From: Raskinella chloraquaticus (SeqCode)
GTDB taxonomy: Bacteria > Pseudomonadota > Alphaproteobacteria > Rhizobiales > UBA4765
DNA: 64,000 nucleotides
Direction of reading: 5' to 3'
Assembly (NCBI GenBank): GCA_002365175.1
Contig: DEZK01000027.1
Location: 70,747-134,746 of the forward strand
The notes under the pieces were generated by a model. That model searched no databases. It saw only the letters and a program-made list of their open reading frames with translations, and was not told the DNA's origin. Of the stretch, positions 43,305-53,380 are shown piece after piece. The position numbers and the translations under genes were made by a program. Numbering within the stretch: position 1 is the first letter of the stretch; each line of letters starts with the position of its first letter.

Positions 43305-46300
43305 GGCGCGATCGTCACCTCGACAGTGCCGGCGGCCGTTCGGGCGAAGCGGTCGGGATGATACATATCCTCGAGGCTGGCACCGGGATGAGCGAAGCGA
43401 CCGGGCGCTACGGCGCGCACGATATAGGCCACCGTGAATTCGGCCGGCTGCCCATCATTGCGATCGAACGCGGCGATAAAACGATCATCGCGAAACTCCT
43501 TGTAGACGGCGTCGGGCGCGTTATCGCCAGCTGGCGTGCCGGTCAGTTTGGCGCTGTCAACGAGTGTCGGACTGTCGATTTCAAAACCCGCCGGCAGCGG
43601 ATCGGTGATGAGCAGATGGGCAAAGGGCGGGTCCGGGTCGGTGACCTTCAGGAGAACCACCAGCCGGTCGTTCTGGCGAACCGATTTCGGATCAACCTTG
43701 GTGCCATCGAGACGGACATAGCTGCGCTCAAGTTTCAACTCGCCTGTCGTCGCAGGCTCTGGTGTCAGGGGTGAACCGGTGATGGTCAGGGTTGCCGGCA
43801 AGGGCGTGGCGGTGCGATTGACGAGCGTTATTCTGCCCGCCGTGAGATCGTCGGCCAGGTAGCGGCGTGCCAGCGGTCCCTGATAGGCTGTTCCCTGCAA
43901 GGAAAAAGCGAGGGGATTGCCGGCCTCGCGCGCGGCGCGTGCGGCCAACGTGATCCACATATGCTCCTGCGTTGACAAAGTACGCCGCGCGCCGCGCGCC
44001 TTGTCGACGGCGCTCAAGGTGCGCTGGAGCGCGCGCGCCGGCAGACCCGATTCACTGATGAGGGTGGCGAGCGCTGCGCCGTCGCGCAACGTCGAGCCGT
44101 AATCATTGCGCCCCGGCTCATCGCCATTGACGTCCTCAAGCTCATCGACCGCCTTGGTGAAAAGCGGCTCGGCGCGCCGGCGATCGCCCAGAAGGGCAAG
44201 GGCTGCTGCGACCTGGCCACGGCCGAGAGCCGACAGGCTGTCATTTGCGTCCGTATCGGCAAGATAGCGCAGATCACCGATCACCGGGCGGCCATTGCGG
44301 GCGAGCACATAGAGTGCGTAGGCGATGGCGTCATCGGCGCGCTCGCCCTGATTGACGGTGGCGTTGCGCAGGCGATCCAGAACGAGAGCGAACGCGTTTG
44401 CGGGTACCGCGATACCACGTTCCCGGGCGCGCGTGAGAAAGTCTCCCACCAGCGCATCAAGCCACAGATCGCTGCCGCCCGCGCTCCACAGCCCAAACGA
44501 TCCGTTGGCTGCCTGACGACCGAGAATGCGATCGATGGCAAGACGCACCATATCGTCTTGTGCGCCAGGGCCGGCGCCGGGCTGCGACAGGTAGAGAAGA
44601 GGCAGGGCACGGGATACGGATTGCTCGGTGCAGGCGAGCGGATAGCGGGCAAGCGCCTCGAGCGAGGACGCATCGTCAAGTGCCGGATAAGATGCAACCG
44701 AGAGGTTGACCGCGCCGGTGCCCGGAACAATATCTGTCAGGAGTTCGCTGCCGAACTCGAGCGAGCCGTTGGGCGGAATGGAGCGCAGGATACGCTGGGC
44801 AATAACCGCATTTGCCGGGCGTAAGGGCAATTTGAGGTCGGCTGCTGAGCCGATGCCGTTTGGCCCGGTGAGGGTGAAGGTGAAATCGGCTGAGCCGATC
44901 CCCTGAACCGTGATGGGCATGGTCATGGCCGTATGCCCACCGGCTGTCAGTTTAAGGATGTGCGGGCCAGCGCCCGTGGCAAGACGCACCGGGCCGTTGG
45001 TCGTGACGGTGAGCCGGTAATCGCCGGCGGGGCCCTCGACATTATTGACTTCGACAAGCAGGCGCGAGCGATCACCGACTGCCAGAAAGCGCGGGGCTGA
45101 CACGGTTATGGCCAGCGGATCGCGGACGATCACATCGGCAGACGCATGGCCCAGCCGATTCTTGCTCCACGCCAGCGCCATCACCCTCATGCTGCCGGTA
45201 AAGGCCGGCAGATCGAACGTGACGGTGGCCTGGCCGTTGGCATCGACCTTGACGATACCGCTGAAGAGGGCAAGCGGGGCTTGCGTCGGCGGGCTTGCCT
45301 GCAGCCCCTCGCTGTTGCCATCGCCACCGGAGCGCAATCGCCCGCGATTACCCTGCATGCCGTCGATGAGATAGCCATAGATATCGCGGAATTCGGTGGC
45401 AAGCAGGCGCTGCCCGTAATAATAGGCGTTGGCGTCGGGCGCCTTGTAGCCGGTGAGGTTGAGGATGCCGATATCAACGGCAGCCAGCGTCACGAACGCT
45501 TCCTCTCCCGGCGTAAGGTCAAGCTTCAGAGGAATCGTCAGCTTCTGGCGCGGACGGACGACAGCAGGCGCATCAATCGTCACGGGGAGTGCGCGCGCTG
45601 TCGTGTCGAGGGAAAGCCAGCGCACGCCGATGGCGCGGCCGGGCTGGCGGCGCTGGGCCTCGTCAAGCGGGCGGATGGCTGTCAACACCGCATAGGTCCC
45701 CACGCCCCATGCCGCATCGGCAACGATATCAATGGTATTGGCGCCGCGCGCCAGCTTGATGTTACGGATTGAATGAATGCGCTCGCCGGCGAGATAGAGC
45801 GTGGCCTCGGCATCGTTGCGGGCGGTGACGCGCAGTTTCACGGTATCGCCAGGTGCGTAGGCCGGTTTGTCGGCCGCGACCTCGAGGGTATCGGGGGCAT
45901 CGGGCGCCTGGCCGCCGGCAATGCCGGCATAAAAGGTGATGCTGGTTGCCGCTTCGCCCGGTTTGGCCGAGAGGACGTCAAGGCGATAGGTGCCCCATTC
46001 GACGCGGGCGGAAATGCGCGCCGGCTTATCGGCAGCGATGGCGATCTCGCCATCGGCAACGCGGCGTGCTGCCGTCACCTTGTCAAAGCTCCAGCGGCCA
46101 TCAATGCGGAACCACTGGAAGCGGACGTCGATGCGCGACAGCTGCCATTTGAGGCCAGCGCTTGCCGCCAGCCGCCCTTCTGCACCAAGATAGGCGACGT
46201 CGAAAGTGGCGACCTCTCCTTCGCCGATCGTGTCGCCGAAAAGCGGTCTGATGCCGATCCATGGGCGCGGTTCGGCCAGCGCCAGCGACAGCTTGCGTTC

Positions 46301-48499
46301 AACGCCGCGTCCACCGGCCTCAACGAGGCGGATGAGCGCTTCAACCTTCATCGGTCGGACTGACGGCGGAGTATCGGGCAGGGCAAGAGCAAAGGATGCC
46401 TTGCCGGCAGCATCTGTCGTTGGCAGATCGGCGAGCGGCTGGCGCTGGACGAGGACTTCTTCGTCCAGCAGGCCCACCTTGTAGCCGGCAAGTGCGGCAG
46501 GTGGTGCCTCGGCGGGTGAGATGATCGTCTCGCCGTCGAGCGACAGGCCGGCGGCGGGGGCGCCAAACAGCCAGCGCCCGGCAATGTCGATGCGGGCGGG
46601 CGCGTCGCGTGATGTCTCGGGGCGCGGGCTCGATAATGCCAGTTCGAGGCGGTCGGGAACGTAATCTTCCACCAGAAACGTCGTCTGCCCGACAGGCGGG
46701 CGTTTAGGGTCGCCGTAAACCTTGAGGCGATAGGTTCCCGTCATCGCGCCTGGTGTGAGGTCATAGCGCCAGACGCGCCCGCCCGCCCCGCCATCCTCGG
46801 CCAGAATACGCCGAGCCTCGACGCCATCAGGGCGCTCGATGACGAGATGGATCGGGATATCCGTCCTGGCATTGGCGCCGTCATCGCGCAGCAGGGCGGT
46901 GACGTGCACGCTTTCGCCGGAGCGGTAGACGCCTCGCTCGGTGACAACAAACGCGTCGAGAGCGCCAGGCGCCGCGCGCCCGCCAACGCCACGATCGGTG
47001 AAGTCAAAGGCAGTGGCCTGCAAATTGATGAAGGCGTAATCGCCGTCTTTCTCGGCAATCAGGAGAGCCGGGGCATCGCCGCCCTCGCCATTGACGAGGC
47101 CGGCGGAAAATTGCGCTGCACCTGTTGCGTCGCTGCGCGTGGTTGCCAGCACCTCATTGTTGAGGGCGATGAGGCGCAGCGTCGCGCCCGCCAGGGGTGC
47201 GGCGGTGGCGAGCGAGCGAACAGAGGCTGCCAGGCCGTCATCATTGAGCGCGGTCGACAGGCCAAGATCGGACACAACGAACCATTGCGTCGCCTGCGTT
47301 TCATAATCGCTGTCATCGCTCGTCAGATCAGGGCGCTGCGCCACCATGATGTAGAGGCCGGGTTTCAGCGTGGTGCCGAGGGCCTCATTGACGGCGACAG
47401 CGGTTGTCACTTCCTCGTTCAGACGATTTTCCGTCGTGAGTTTTCCCTGCCACACCTGTTGCCCGTGTTCCTGGCCAACCGCGCGGGCACCTGAGCCGGT
47501 CAGGGCGCCGAGGAAGCCATCAGCCAGCACGGCCTGGGCAAGCGAGCGGTCACCGTACCGGTAGAAGGTGACGGCAACCTCGCTGAGATTGATGGTGACG
47601 AGGGGGATGCCGGTCTGGCCAGTGCGCGGCAGGATATAGTTGCGGCCGGTGAAGCGAACGGACGGGGTGCGATCGCGGACGTATAAGGTGTACTCGGCGG
47701 GTCGGCGCAGCACTTCGCCGATGGCAGCCGGAATGCCCTGGCGCAACGTGATCTGATAGCGCTCACCATGTTTCAGCCCGTCGACGCATAGCTGCGGACC
47801 CTCGACCGTCACCCCGCCGGGCAAGCCGCCCGGCATCGAGACGAAGGGCGTTGCATCAAATTTTTTCGGCAGGTTTTCGGAGAACTGGAAACAGGCGCGC
47901 GGCGAGGCAGCGTCCGCATCGACCTGATAGTCGAGCAGGCGAAAACCATGCTGGGTCTCAAGCTCCTCGTAGGCTGCACGCAGTGCCGTGTCGTCGCGGA
48001 TCTCCAGGCTTTTCTTCAGCGCGTCAAGCGCCGGCCGCCACAGGCTCTGACCGGCAAGGGCACGCCCGAGAACCGCCAGCGCGCGCGCCTCGTCCTGAGG
48101 GGCGGTGGCACGTTGATAGGCGAGATAGGCAAAGGCGGTGACACGTGACTGCAGATCGAGCCTTTCGCTGTAATTGTCGCGGGCATCAATACGCCCGTAA
48201 GCGTCAGACAGGCGCAGCAGCAGGCTGATATTGGTGCGGTCGAGATTGGCGGCGGCTGCGAGTGCTTTGGCGGCGGCGCGCTGGTCGTTACGGGCGAGTG
48301 CGGCGTCACCATCGCGCAGCCATTGGGCGAGCGGCCTGGTGCCGGGATCGGCTTCGGTTCTCATCCGGCTTTCATATTTCAGCGCGGCGGAGGCGAGGCT
48401 GGCGTGTACGAAACGCTTGTCGGCAAGCGCCGGGACAACGAGAAGCAATACGAGACTCAGTTGCGCGACAAGGCGCATGATGAAGGAGGGTGCTGCCAT
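43301..48499 (-). CDS. Bacterial alpha-2-macroglobulin (protease-trapping) protein
   Basis: 1732 residues from an ATG with GGAG nine bases upstream. Signal peptide MRLVAQLSLVLLLVVPALAD follows a short leader. Many immunoglobulin-like MG domains lead to an A2M family region and a thioester motif CTEQ at residues 1290-1293 (in LACTEQSVSRAL), whose Cys and Gln would form the reactive bond that snares attacking proteases. Unlike E. coli YfhM there is no lipobox, so it is probably soluble in the periplasm or held by PbpC. It is translationally coupled to pbpC. Confidence 0.93.
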   Translation of the reverse strand: MAAPSFIMRLVAQLSLVLLLVVPALADKRFVHASLASAALKYESRMRTEADPGTRPLAQWLRDGDAALARNDQRAAAKALAAAANLDRTNISLLLRLSDAYGRIDARDNYSERLDLQSRVTAFAYLAYQRATAPQDEARALAVLGRALAGQSLWRPALDALKKSLEIRDDTALRAAYEELETQHGFRLLDYQVDADAASPRACFQFSENLPKKFDATPFVSMPGGLPGGVTVEGPQLCVDGLKHGERYQITLRQGIPAAIGEVLRRPAEYTLYVRDRTPSVRFTGRNYILPRTGQTGIPLVTINLSEVAVTFYRYGDRSLAQAVLADGFLGALTGSGARAVGQEHGQQVWQGKLTTENRLNEEVTTAVAVNEALGTTLKPGLYIMVAQRPDLTSDDSDYETQATQWFVVSDLGLSTALNDDGLAASVRSLATAAPLAGATLRLIALNNEVLATTRSDATGAAQFSAGLVNGEGGDAPALLIAEKDGDYAFINLQATAFDFTDRGVGGRAAPGALDAFVVTERGVYRSGESVHVTALLRDDGANARTDIPIHLVIERPDGVEARRILAEDGGAGGRVWRYDLTPGAMTGTYRLKVYGDPKRPPVGQTTFLVEDYVPDRLELALSSPRPETSRDAPARIDIAGRWLFGAPAAGLSLDGETIISPAEAPPAALAGYKVGLLDEEVLVQRQPLADLPTTDAAGKASFALALPDTPPSVRPMKVEALIRLVEAGGRGVERKLSLALAEPRPWIGIRPLFGDTIGEGEVATFDVAYLGAEGRLAASAGLKWQLSRIDVRFQWFRIDGRWSFDKVTAARRVADGEIAIAADKPARISARVEWGTYRLDVLSAKPGEAATSITFYAGIAGGQAPDAPDTLEVAADKPAYAPGDTVKLRVTARNDAEATLYLAGERIHSIRNIKLARGANTIDIVADAAWGVGTYAVLTAIRPLDEAQRRQPGRAIGVRWLSLDTTARALPVTIDAPAVVRPRQKLTIPLKLDLTPGEEAFVTLAAVDIGILNLTGYKAPDANAYYYGQRLLATEFRDIYGYLIDGMQGNRGRLRSGGDGNSEGLQASPPTQAPLALFSGIVKVDANGQATVTFDLPAFTGSMRVMALAWSKNRLGHASADVIVRDPLAITVSAPRFLAVGDRSRLLVEVNNVEGPAGDYRLTVTTNGPVRLATGAGPHILKLTAGGHTAMTMPITVQGIGSADFTFTLTGPNGIGSAADLKLPLRPANAVIAQRILRSIPPNGSLEFGSELLTDIVPGTGAVNLSVASYPALDDASSLEALARYPLACTEQSVSRALPLLYLSQPGAGPGAQDDMVRLAIDRILGRQAANGSFGLWSAGGSDLWLDALVGDFLTRARERGIAVPANAFALVLDRLRNATVNQGERADDAIAYALYVLARNGRPVIGDLRYLADTDANDSLSALGRGQVAAALALLGDRRRAEPLFTKAVDELEDVNGDEPGRNDYGSTLRDGAALATLISESGLPARALQRTLSAVDKARGARRTLSTQEHMWITLAARAAREAGNPLAFSLQGTAYQGPLARRYLADDLTAGRITLVNRTATPLPATLTITGSPLTPEPATTGELKLERSYVRLDGTKVDPKSVRQNDRLVVLLKVTDPDPPFAHLLITDPLPAGFEIDSPTLVDSAKLTGTPAGDNAPDAVYKEFRDDRFIAAFDRNDGQPAEFTVAYIVRAVAPGRFAHPGASLEDMYHPDRFARTAAGTVEVTIAP

Positions 48500-48862
48500 T
48501 TTCCGTGTCTCCGCTGAGCCGCCGCCTGTCACACTACTATACAATCACGACGCTGTAACAGCTGTGTGATCATCCGCCGCTTCCGGCTGAAAATGGCATC
48601 GCCATCCTGCCGCAGGTTTCGCAAGCCCGCAGGGTTGGGGCCGGCCATGGTGATTGTCATGGAAATGGGCTTGATCCATTCGCCGGTTGGGCTCACTATA
48701 GTTATGATCAGGAACGTCGTGCCCGATATCCCTTTGGGCGACGTGATCCGGGGACACTTTCCCGTTCATTCTGCTGATGATGGTGGCCCTCGTTATCGTC
48801 TGCTTCTTTCCGCAGGTCGCGACCGGGCTGCCTAATCTGGTACTTGGTCCAGGGCGATAAGC
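48500..48862. other. 363-base divergent promoter region between alpha-2-macroglobulin and matA
   Basis: No gene recognised. Both flanking operons are transcribed outward, so at least two promoters should lie here. TATAGT occurs at about 48697 on the plus strand but with no well-spaced -35. A GntR-type regulator, often divergent from mat genes, is not present. Confidence 0.4.
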
Positions 48863-50197
48863 ATGAATTTTGTCAGCGATCTTCTCGCAACAGTGACCGA
48901 GCGCGGCAGACGATGGGTCGGTCTGGCGCGCGAGGAACGTCCGCCGGCAACCGGCGCTGATCTGGCCGCTCTTGCCGCGACATTGCTGTCGCGGCGCGGC
49001 GAAGCGTCGGGCGTGGCGCTGGCACGGCGCGTCCTGGATGGATATCGCACGCTGGATGACGCCGAAAAAACAGTTTTCCTGGCGGCGATCGCCGATCAGT
49101 TCGATGCTGATCACGACCGCCTGCAGAGAGCCATCGATGCGTGGACCAAGGATCCTTCAACGGCGAACGCCGCTGAGCTCCATCATGCTGCGGAGCCGCG
49201 CCGGCAGGAGCTGATCCGCCGCCTCAATCTGGCGCCGGGGGGAACGGCGGCGCTGGTCATGATGCGTGATGATGTGCGCGCCCGGCTTGACAAGATCGCG
49301 GGACTTGCAGTTCTCGACAATGATCTGGTCCATTTGCTGTCGTCTTGGTTCAACCGGGGGTTTCTGGTAGTGCGACGGATCGACTGGTCGACGCCGGCCA
49401 ATATCCTCGAAAAGATCATTCGCTATGAAGCTGTGCATGCCATTCAGGGCTGGCAGGATTTGCGCGGCCGCCTCGAACCGGAAGATCGTCGCTGCTATGC
49501 CTTTTTCCATCCGCAGCTGGCCGATGAGCCGCTGATTTTTGTCGAAGTGGCCCTGACACGCGATATTCCCGCCGCGATTGCTCCGTTGATTACGACCGAG
49601 CGCCCGATTGTGCCGGCCGAGGAGGCGGCGACGGCCGTCTTCTATTCCATTTCCAATTGTCAGCGCGGGCTTGCGGGCATTTCCTTTGGCTCCTTCCTGA
49701 TCAAGCAGGTGGTCGAGGAATTGCGCCGCGAACTGCCGGGGCTCAAAACCTTTGTCACCCTGTCTCCTGTCCCGGGCTTTGCGGCCTGGCTGGGCGAGGC
49801 AGGCACCGCTGCCCTTCCCGCGCCACTCCGCGCAGCGCTCGAGGGTCTCGAAGATCCGCTGTGGCATGAAGACGAGGCGGCTGCAGCGCGCCTGCGCGAA
49901 CCGTTTCTGAAGGCTGCGGCCTTTTATCTGGCGCGGGCCAGGAATGGGCGCGGCAAGGTGATTGATCCCGTTGCCCGGTTTCATCTTGGCAATGGCGCCC
50001 GTCTCGAGCGTCTGAACTTTCTAGGCGATCGCTCGCCGCGCGGGTTGCGGCATGCGTATGGTCTGATGGTCAATTATCTTTATGATCTCGAGGCGATCGA
50101 GACTAATCATGAAGCGTTTTTCGAACGAGGAACGGTCGCGACCAGTAGCGTGGTTCGAAAAATACTCGGGCCCGAAATCGCGGATGCCCGGCCGTAA
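48863..50197 (+). CDS. matA: Malonyl-CoA decarboxylase
   Basis: 444 residues. Converts malonyl-CoA to acetyl-CoA and CO2. The N-terminal helical domain (about 1-160) is followed by the GNAT-like catalytic domain with Ser301 in TLSPVPGFAAWL and His374 in ARFHLGNGA, the pair proposed as catalytic, and the strongly conserved SPRGLRHAYGLMVNYLYDL near 391-409. Cytoplasmic; no mitochondrial-type leader. Together with matB it makes a two-gene malonate utilisation unit. Length is close to Rhizobium MatA. Confidence 0.93.
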   Translation: MNFVSDLLATVTERGRRWVGLAREERPPATGADLAALAATLLSRRGEASGVALARRVLDGYRTLDDAEKTVFLAAIADQFDADHDRLQRAIDAWTKDPSTANAAELHHAAEPRRQELIRRLNLAPGGTAALVMMRDDVRARLDKIAGLAVLDNDLVHLLSSWFNRGFLVVRRIDWSTPANILEKIIRYEAVHAIQGWQDLRGRLEPEDRRCYAFFHPQLADEPLIFVEVALTRDIPAAIAPLITTERPIVPAEEAATAVFYSISNCQRGLAGISFGSFLIKQVVEELRRELPGLKTFVTLSPVPGFAAWLGEAGTAALPAPLRAALEGLEDPLWHEDEAAAARLREPFLKAAAFYLARARNGRGKVIDPVARFHLGNGARLERLNFLGDRSPRGLRHAYGLMVNYLYDLEAIETNHEAFFERGTVATSSVVRKILGPEIADARP

Positions 50198-50244
50198 GCG
50201 TCCCAGGTCAGAGGGGCCGAAACCCATTTCAGCAGGTATGAAAA

Positions 50245-51768
50245 ATGGATAATCTCTTTTCGCTCATTCGTGACCGTATGCCCTCGCACGACCGGGCTTT
50301 CATGACGCTGGCAAGCGGCAAGGTGTACACCTATCGCGACCTGCTGGCTGAAAGCGGCCGCCTCGCCAACACTCTGGTCACTCTGGGCGTGAAGCCCGGC
50401 GATCGGGTGGCGGTCCAGATCGACAAGTCGCCGGAAGCGGTATTCCTGTATGTTGCCTGTCTGAGGGCTGGCGCAGCGTTTCTGCCGCTCAATACGGCTT
50501 ATACGCTGGCCGAGCTTGATTATTTCGTCGGTGATGCCGAGCCTGCGGTCATTGTCTGTCGCCCGCAGATCCACGCCGAGGTGGCGGCACTTGGCGCGCG
50601 ACACAAGGTTCTTGTCTGCGAGACGCTGGGTGGCGATGGCAAGGGTACGCTGATCGACAAAGCGGCGGGTGCTGGCAGCGCATTTGACGATGTCGTCCGT
50701 GAGCCCGATGATCTTGCGGCCATTCTCTACACATCCGGAACGACGGGGCGCTCAAAGGGTGCAATGCTGACGCACCGCAACCTGTCGTCCAATGCGCTCA
50801 CACTGGTCGAGACATGGCGTTTCACGGCGGACGACGTGCTGCTGCACGCTCTGCCCATCTTTCATACTCACGGGCTTTTCGTTGCCATCAACTGCGTGCT
50901 GATGTCGGGCGCGTCCATGCTGTTCCTGCCGCGCTTTGACGGTGACGAGGTGATGGCACTGCTGGCGAAAGCCAATGTGATGATGGGTGTGCCGACCTTC
51001 TATGTGCGTCTGTTGCAGCATGCTGGCCTGACGCCTGAAGCGACCCGTCATATGCGGCTCTTTGTATCGGGTTCAGCCCCGCTTCTGGCCGAAACGCACG
51101 ATGCGTGGCGCCAGCGTACCGGTCACGCCATTCTCGAGCGCTACGGCATGACCGAAACCGGTATGATCACCTCAAATCCCTATGTCGGGGATCGTATCGC
51201 CGGAACGGTCGGGTTTCCGCTCACTGATATCGACGTGCGGGTTGCCGATGACAAGAGCGCCACCGTTCTTGGCCAAGGCGAGGTAGGCGTCCTTGAAGTG
51301 AGAGGCCCCAACGTCTTTTCCGGTTACTGGCGGATGCCGGAGAAGACCAAGGCCGAGTTCCGTGATGATGGTTTTTTCATTACCGGAGACGTCGGCAAGA
51401 TTGATGCTCGCGGCTATATCCACATCGTCGGGCGGGCGAAGGATCTGGTGATCTCGGGGGGCTATAATGTTTATCCCAAGGAGATCGAAAGCGAGATCGA
51501 CGGCCTTGAAGGCATTCTCGAAAGCGCGGTCATCGGTATTCCCCACCCTGATTTTGGCGAGGGGGTGACGGCGGTCTGCGTACGCAAGCCAGGCGCCACG
51601 ATCAGCGCGGATACCATCATCCAGGTGCTCGGCAAGACACTGGCCAAATACAAGCTTCCCAAGCATATCGAGTTTGTCGACGAATTGCCGCGCAACGCCA
51701 TGGGCAAGGTGCTGAAAGGTGAATTGAGAACCCGGCTGGCCGCGATCTACAGCGGGTCAGCCGGTTAG
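50245..51768 (+). CDS. matB: Malonyl-CoA synthetase
   Basis: 507-residue ANL-family ligase that makes malonyl-CoA from malonate, ATP and CoA. YTSGTTGRSKGAMLTHRNL is at about 162-180, ERYGMTETGMITSNP the A5 motif, ITGDVGKIDARGYIHIVGR the hinge, and Lys in NAMGKVLKGEL the adenylation residue. It starts 47 bases after matA and feeds it directly. A malonate transporter gene is not in the window. Assignment as MatB rather than another acyl-CoA ligase leans on the matA neighbour and the family-typical RYGMTETGM segment. Confidence 0.92.
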   Translation: MDNLFSLIRDRMPSHDRAFMTLASGKVYTYRDLLAESGRLANTLVTLGVKPGDRVAVQIDKSPEAVFLYVACLRAGAAFLPLNTAYTLAELDYFVGDAEPAVIVCRPQIHAEVAALGARHKVLVCETLGGDGKGTLIDKAAGAGSAFDDVVREPDDLAAILYTSGTTGRSKGAMLTHRNLSSNALTLVETWRFTADDVLLHALPIFHTHGLFVAINCVLMSGASMLFLPRFDGDEVMALLAKANVMMGVPTFYVRLLQHAGLTPEATRHMRLFVSGSAPLLAETHDAWRQRTGHAILERYGMTETGMITSNPYVGDRIAGTVGFPLTDIDVRVADDKSATVLGQGEVGVLEVRGPNVFSGYWRMPEKTKAEFRDDGFFITGDVGKIDARGYIHIVGRAKDLVISGGYNVYPKEIESEIDGLEGILESAVIGIPHPDFGEGVTAVCVRKPGATISADTIIQVLGKTLAKYKLPKHIEFVDELPRNAMGKVLKGELRTRLAAIYSGSAG

Positions 51769-52054
51769 TGCGCTATTTTATTTCTTTCAAGAACAAATAC
51801 TTATCTTATCTCTATGGACGAGCTGCGGCGCTCCCCGCCGGGGTCGTAGCATTCCCGATGCAGGCCATCGTCGGCGCCCAAAGCTTGACTCGGCGACGGG
51901 TTGATGGCTGCGTGCTGTGATCGTGTGCGTGAGGCGACAGGCACGTTGGGGCAATTGCATGACAGTCCGGCAACGGGATCAACATCCGGCGATGGTCACC
52001 AGCGGCGGGCTGTGTCGGCTGCCGATAGACCGCTGAGACCAGGACGGATTGGTT
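51769..52054. other. 286-base gap before the glycosyltransferase operon
   Basis: The first 60 bases after matB are AT-rich (TTTTATTTCTTTC) without a clear hairpin; the rest is ordinary GC-rich sequence. No gene recognised. A weak CCCC-GCC-GGGG fold occurs near 51833. Promoter for the downstream operon probably lies here. Confidence 0.4.
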
Positions 52055-53380
52055 ATGCTCACCCGTCCACCACCGACCGCCGAAAGCGCAACCTCACATG
52101 CGAGTGCGGACGGCGATCCTGCGGGTGGTCCGGGTAACGAGCCCGTCATCACTCCGGAGCGGGCACGTCGGCTCGATCATGCGCGTATTCTCATTTATAG
52201 TCATGACACGTTCGGGTTGGGTCATCTGCGCCGCTGCCAGGCGATTGCCCATGCGCTGGTCGATTCATTCAAAGGTCTCAGCGTCCTCATCATTTCCGGC
52301 TCGCCCATCGCCAGCTCCTTCGAGTTCAGGGCGCGAGTGGATTTCGTTAAAATTCCCAGCGTCATCAAAAACTATAATGGCGAATACACGTCGCTTGATC
52401 GCCATATCGACCTCACGCAGACGCTGGCGCTCAGGCGCTCCATCATTCTGCACACCGCGATGTCGTTTGATCCCGACATCTTCATCGTCGACAAGGAGCC
52501 GATGGGACTTCGCGGCGAAGTCGAGGAGACGCTCGCCCTTCTCGGCAGCCGTGGTTGTCTGAAGGTTCTGGGCCTGCGTGATGTGATGGATTCACCCCGT
52601 CTTCTCGAACGGGAATGGGCGCGCAATGATCTGCTGACCAAGATTGATCGCCATTATGATGGCATCTGGGTGTATGGGCCGGAGGATTTCTGGGATCCGT
52701 TCACCGATCTTCCCGCTTCAGCAGCGTTGCGGAGCCGTCGCCTTTTCACCGGATTTTTGCGCCGGGAAGTGCGTGACACGGCGCCGGATATCGCCTGGCC
52801 GGATAACATGCTGGTCGTCACTGCGGGCGGGGGTGGTGATGGTTCTCAACTGATGGCGCAGGCGCTTGCCGCCTACGAACACGATTCCACATTGACCCAT
52901 CCGCTGGTTCTTGTCCTCGGCCCCTTCATGGCGACCGACGAGCGCAAGGATATTTCGCAAAAAGCCGGCCATAATCCCCATGCGCGCGTGATTGATTTCG
53001 AGGCGCATCTGCTATCGCTCATGCGCGCTGCGAGCGGTGTTGTCAGCATGGCGGGTTACAATACGTTTTGTGAAATCCTGTCGCTTGACCAGAGGGCGCT
53101 CTTCGTGCCGCGCGTCGCGCCGCGCGAGGAACAGCTGATCCGTGCCACACGTGCCAACGCGCTTGGACTTGGTGCTGTCCTGCATCCTGACGCGGCGAAT
53201 GATCCGGGCCTCCTTGCCGCAGCACTTCATGAGCTGCCAACGCGCCCACGTCCCTCCGAGGCACTCAAGGCGGTTGATATGGGCGGCCTTGAGCGCATCT
53301 GCGACCGGATTGCCAGTTATTTTTCCGACAGAAGCCAGCAAGCCGTGGCCTCGTTGAAGCAACGCCGGGACGACGATTGA
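52055..53380 (+). CDS. Glycosyltransferase, MurG/GT28-like C-terminal fold
   Basis: 441 residues. After a polar 45-residue leader the fold begins at HARILIYSHDTFGLGHLRRC, with the GLGHLRR loop typical of GT-B enzymes that use nucleotide sugars. The C-terminal half has VVTAGGGGDGSQLMAQALAA and VSMAGYNTFCEIL, like the donor-binding loops of MurG-type enzymes, then FVPRVAPREEQLIRA. It is probably cytoplasmic or peripherally membrane-bound. First of three overlapping glycosyltransferase genes. TTG two codons upstream is an alternative start. Confidence 0.82.
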   Translation: MLTRPPPTAESATSHASADGDPAGGPGNEPVITPERARRLDHARILIYSHDTFGLGHLRRCQAIAHALVDSFKGLSVLIISGSPIASSFEFRARVDFVKIPSVIKNYNGEYTSLDRHIDLTQTLALRRSIILHTAMSFDPDIFIVDKEPMGLRGEVEETLALLGSRGCLKVLGLRDVMDSPRLLEREWARNDLLTKIDRHYDGIWVYGPEDFWDPFTDLPASAALRSRRLFTGFLRREVRDTAPDIAWPDNMLVVTAGGGGDGSQLMAQALAAYEHDSTLTHPLVLVLGPFMATDERKDISQKAGHNPHARVIDFEAHLLSLMRAASGVVSMAGYNTFCEILSLDQRALFVPRVAPREEQLIRATRANALGLGAVLHPDAANDPGLLAAALHELPTRPRPSEALKAVDMGGLERICDRIASYFSDRSQQAVASLKQRRDDD

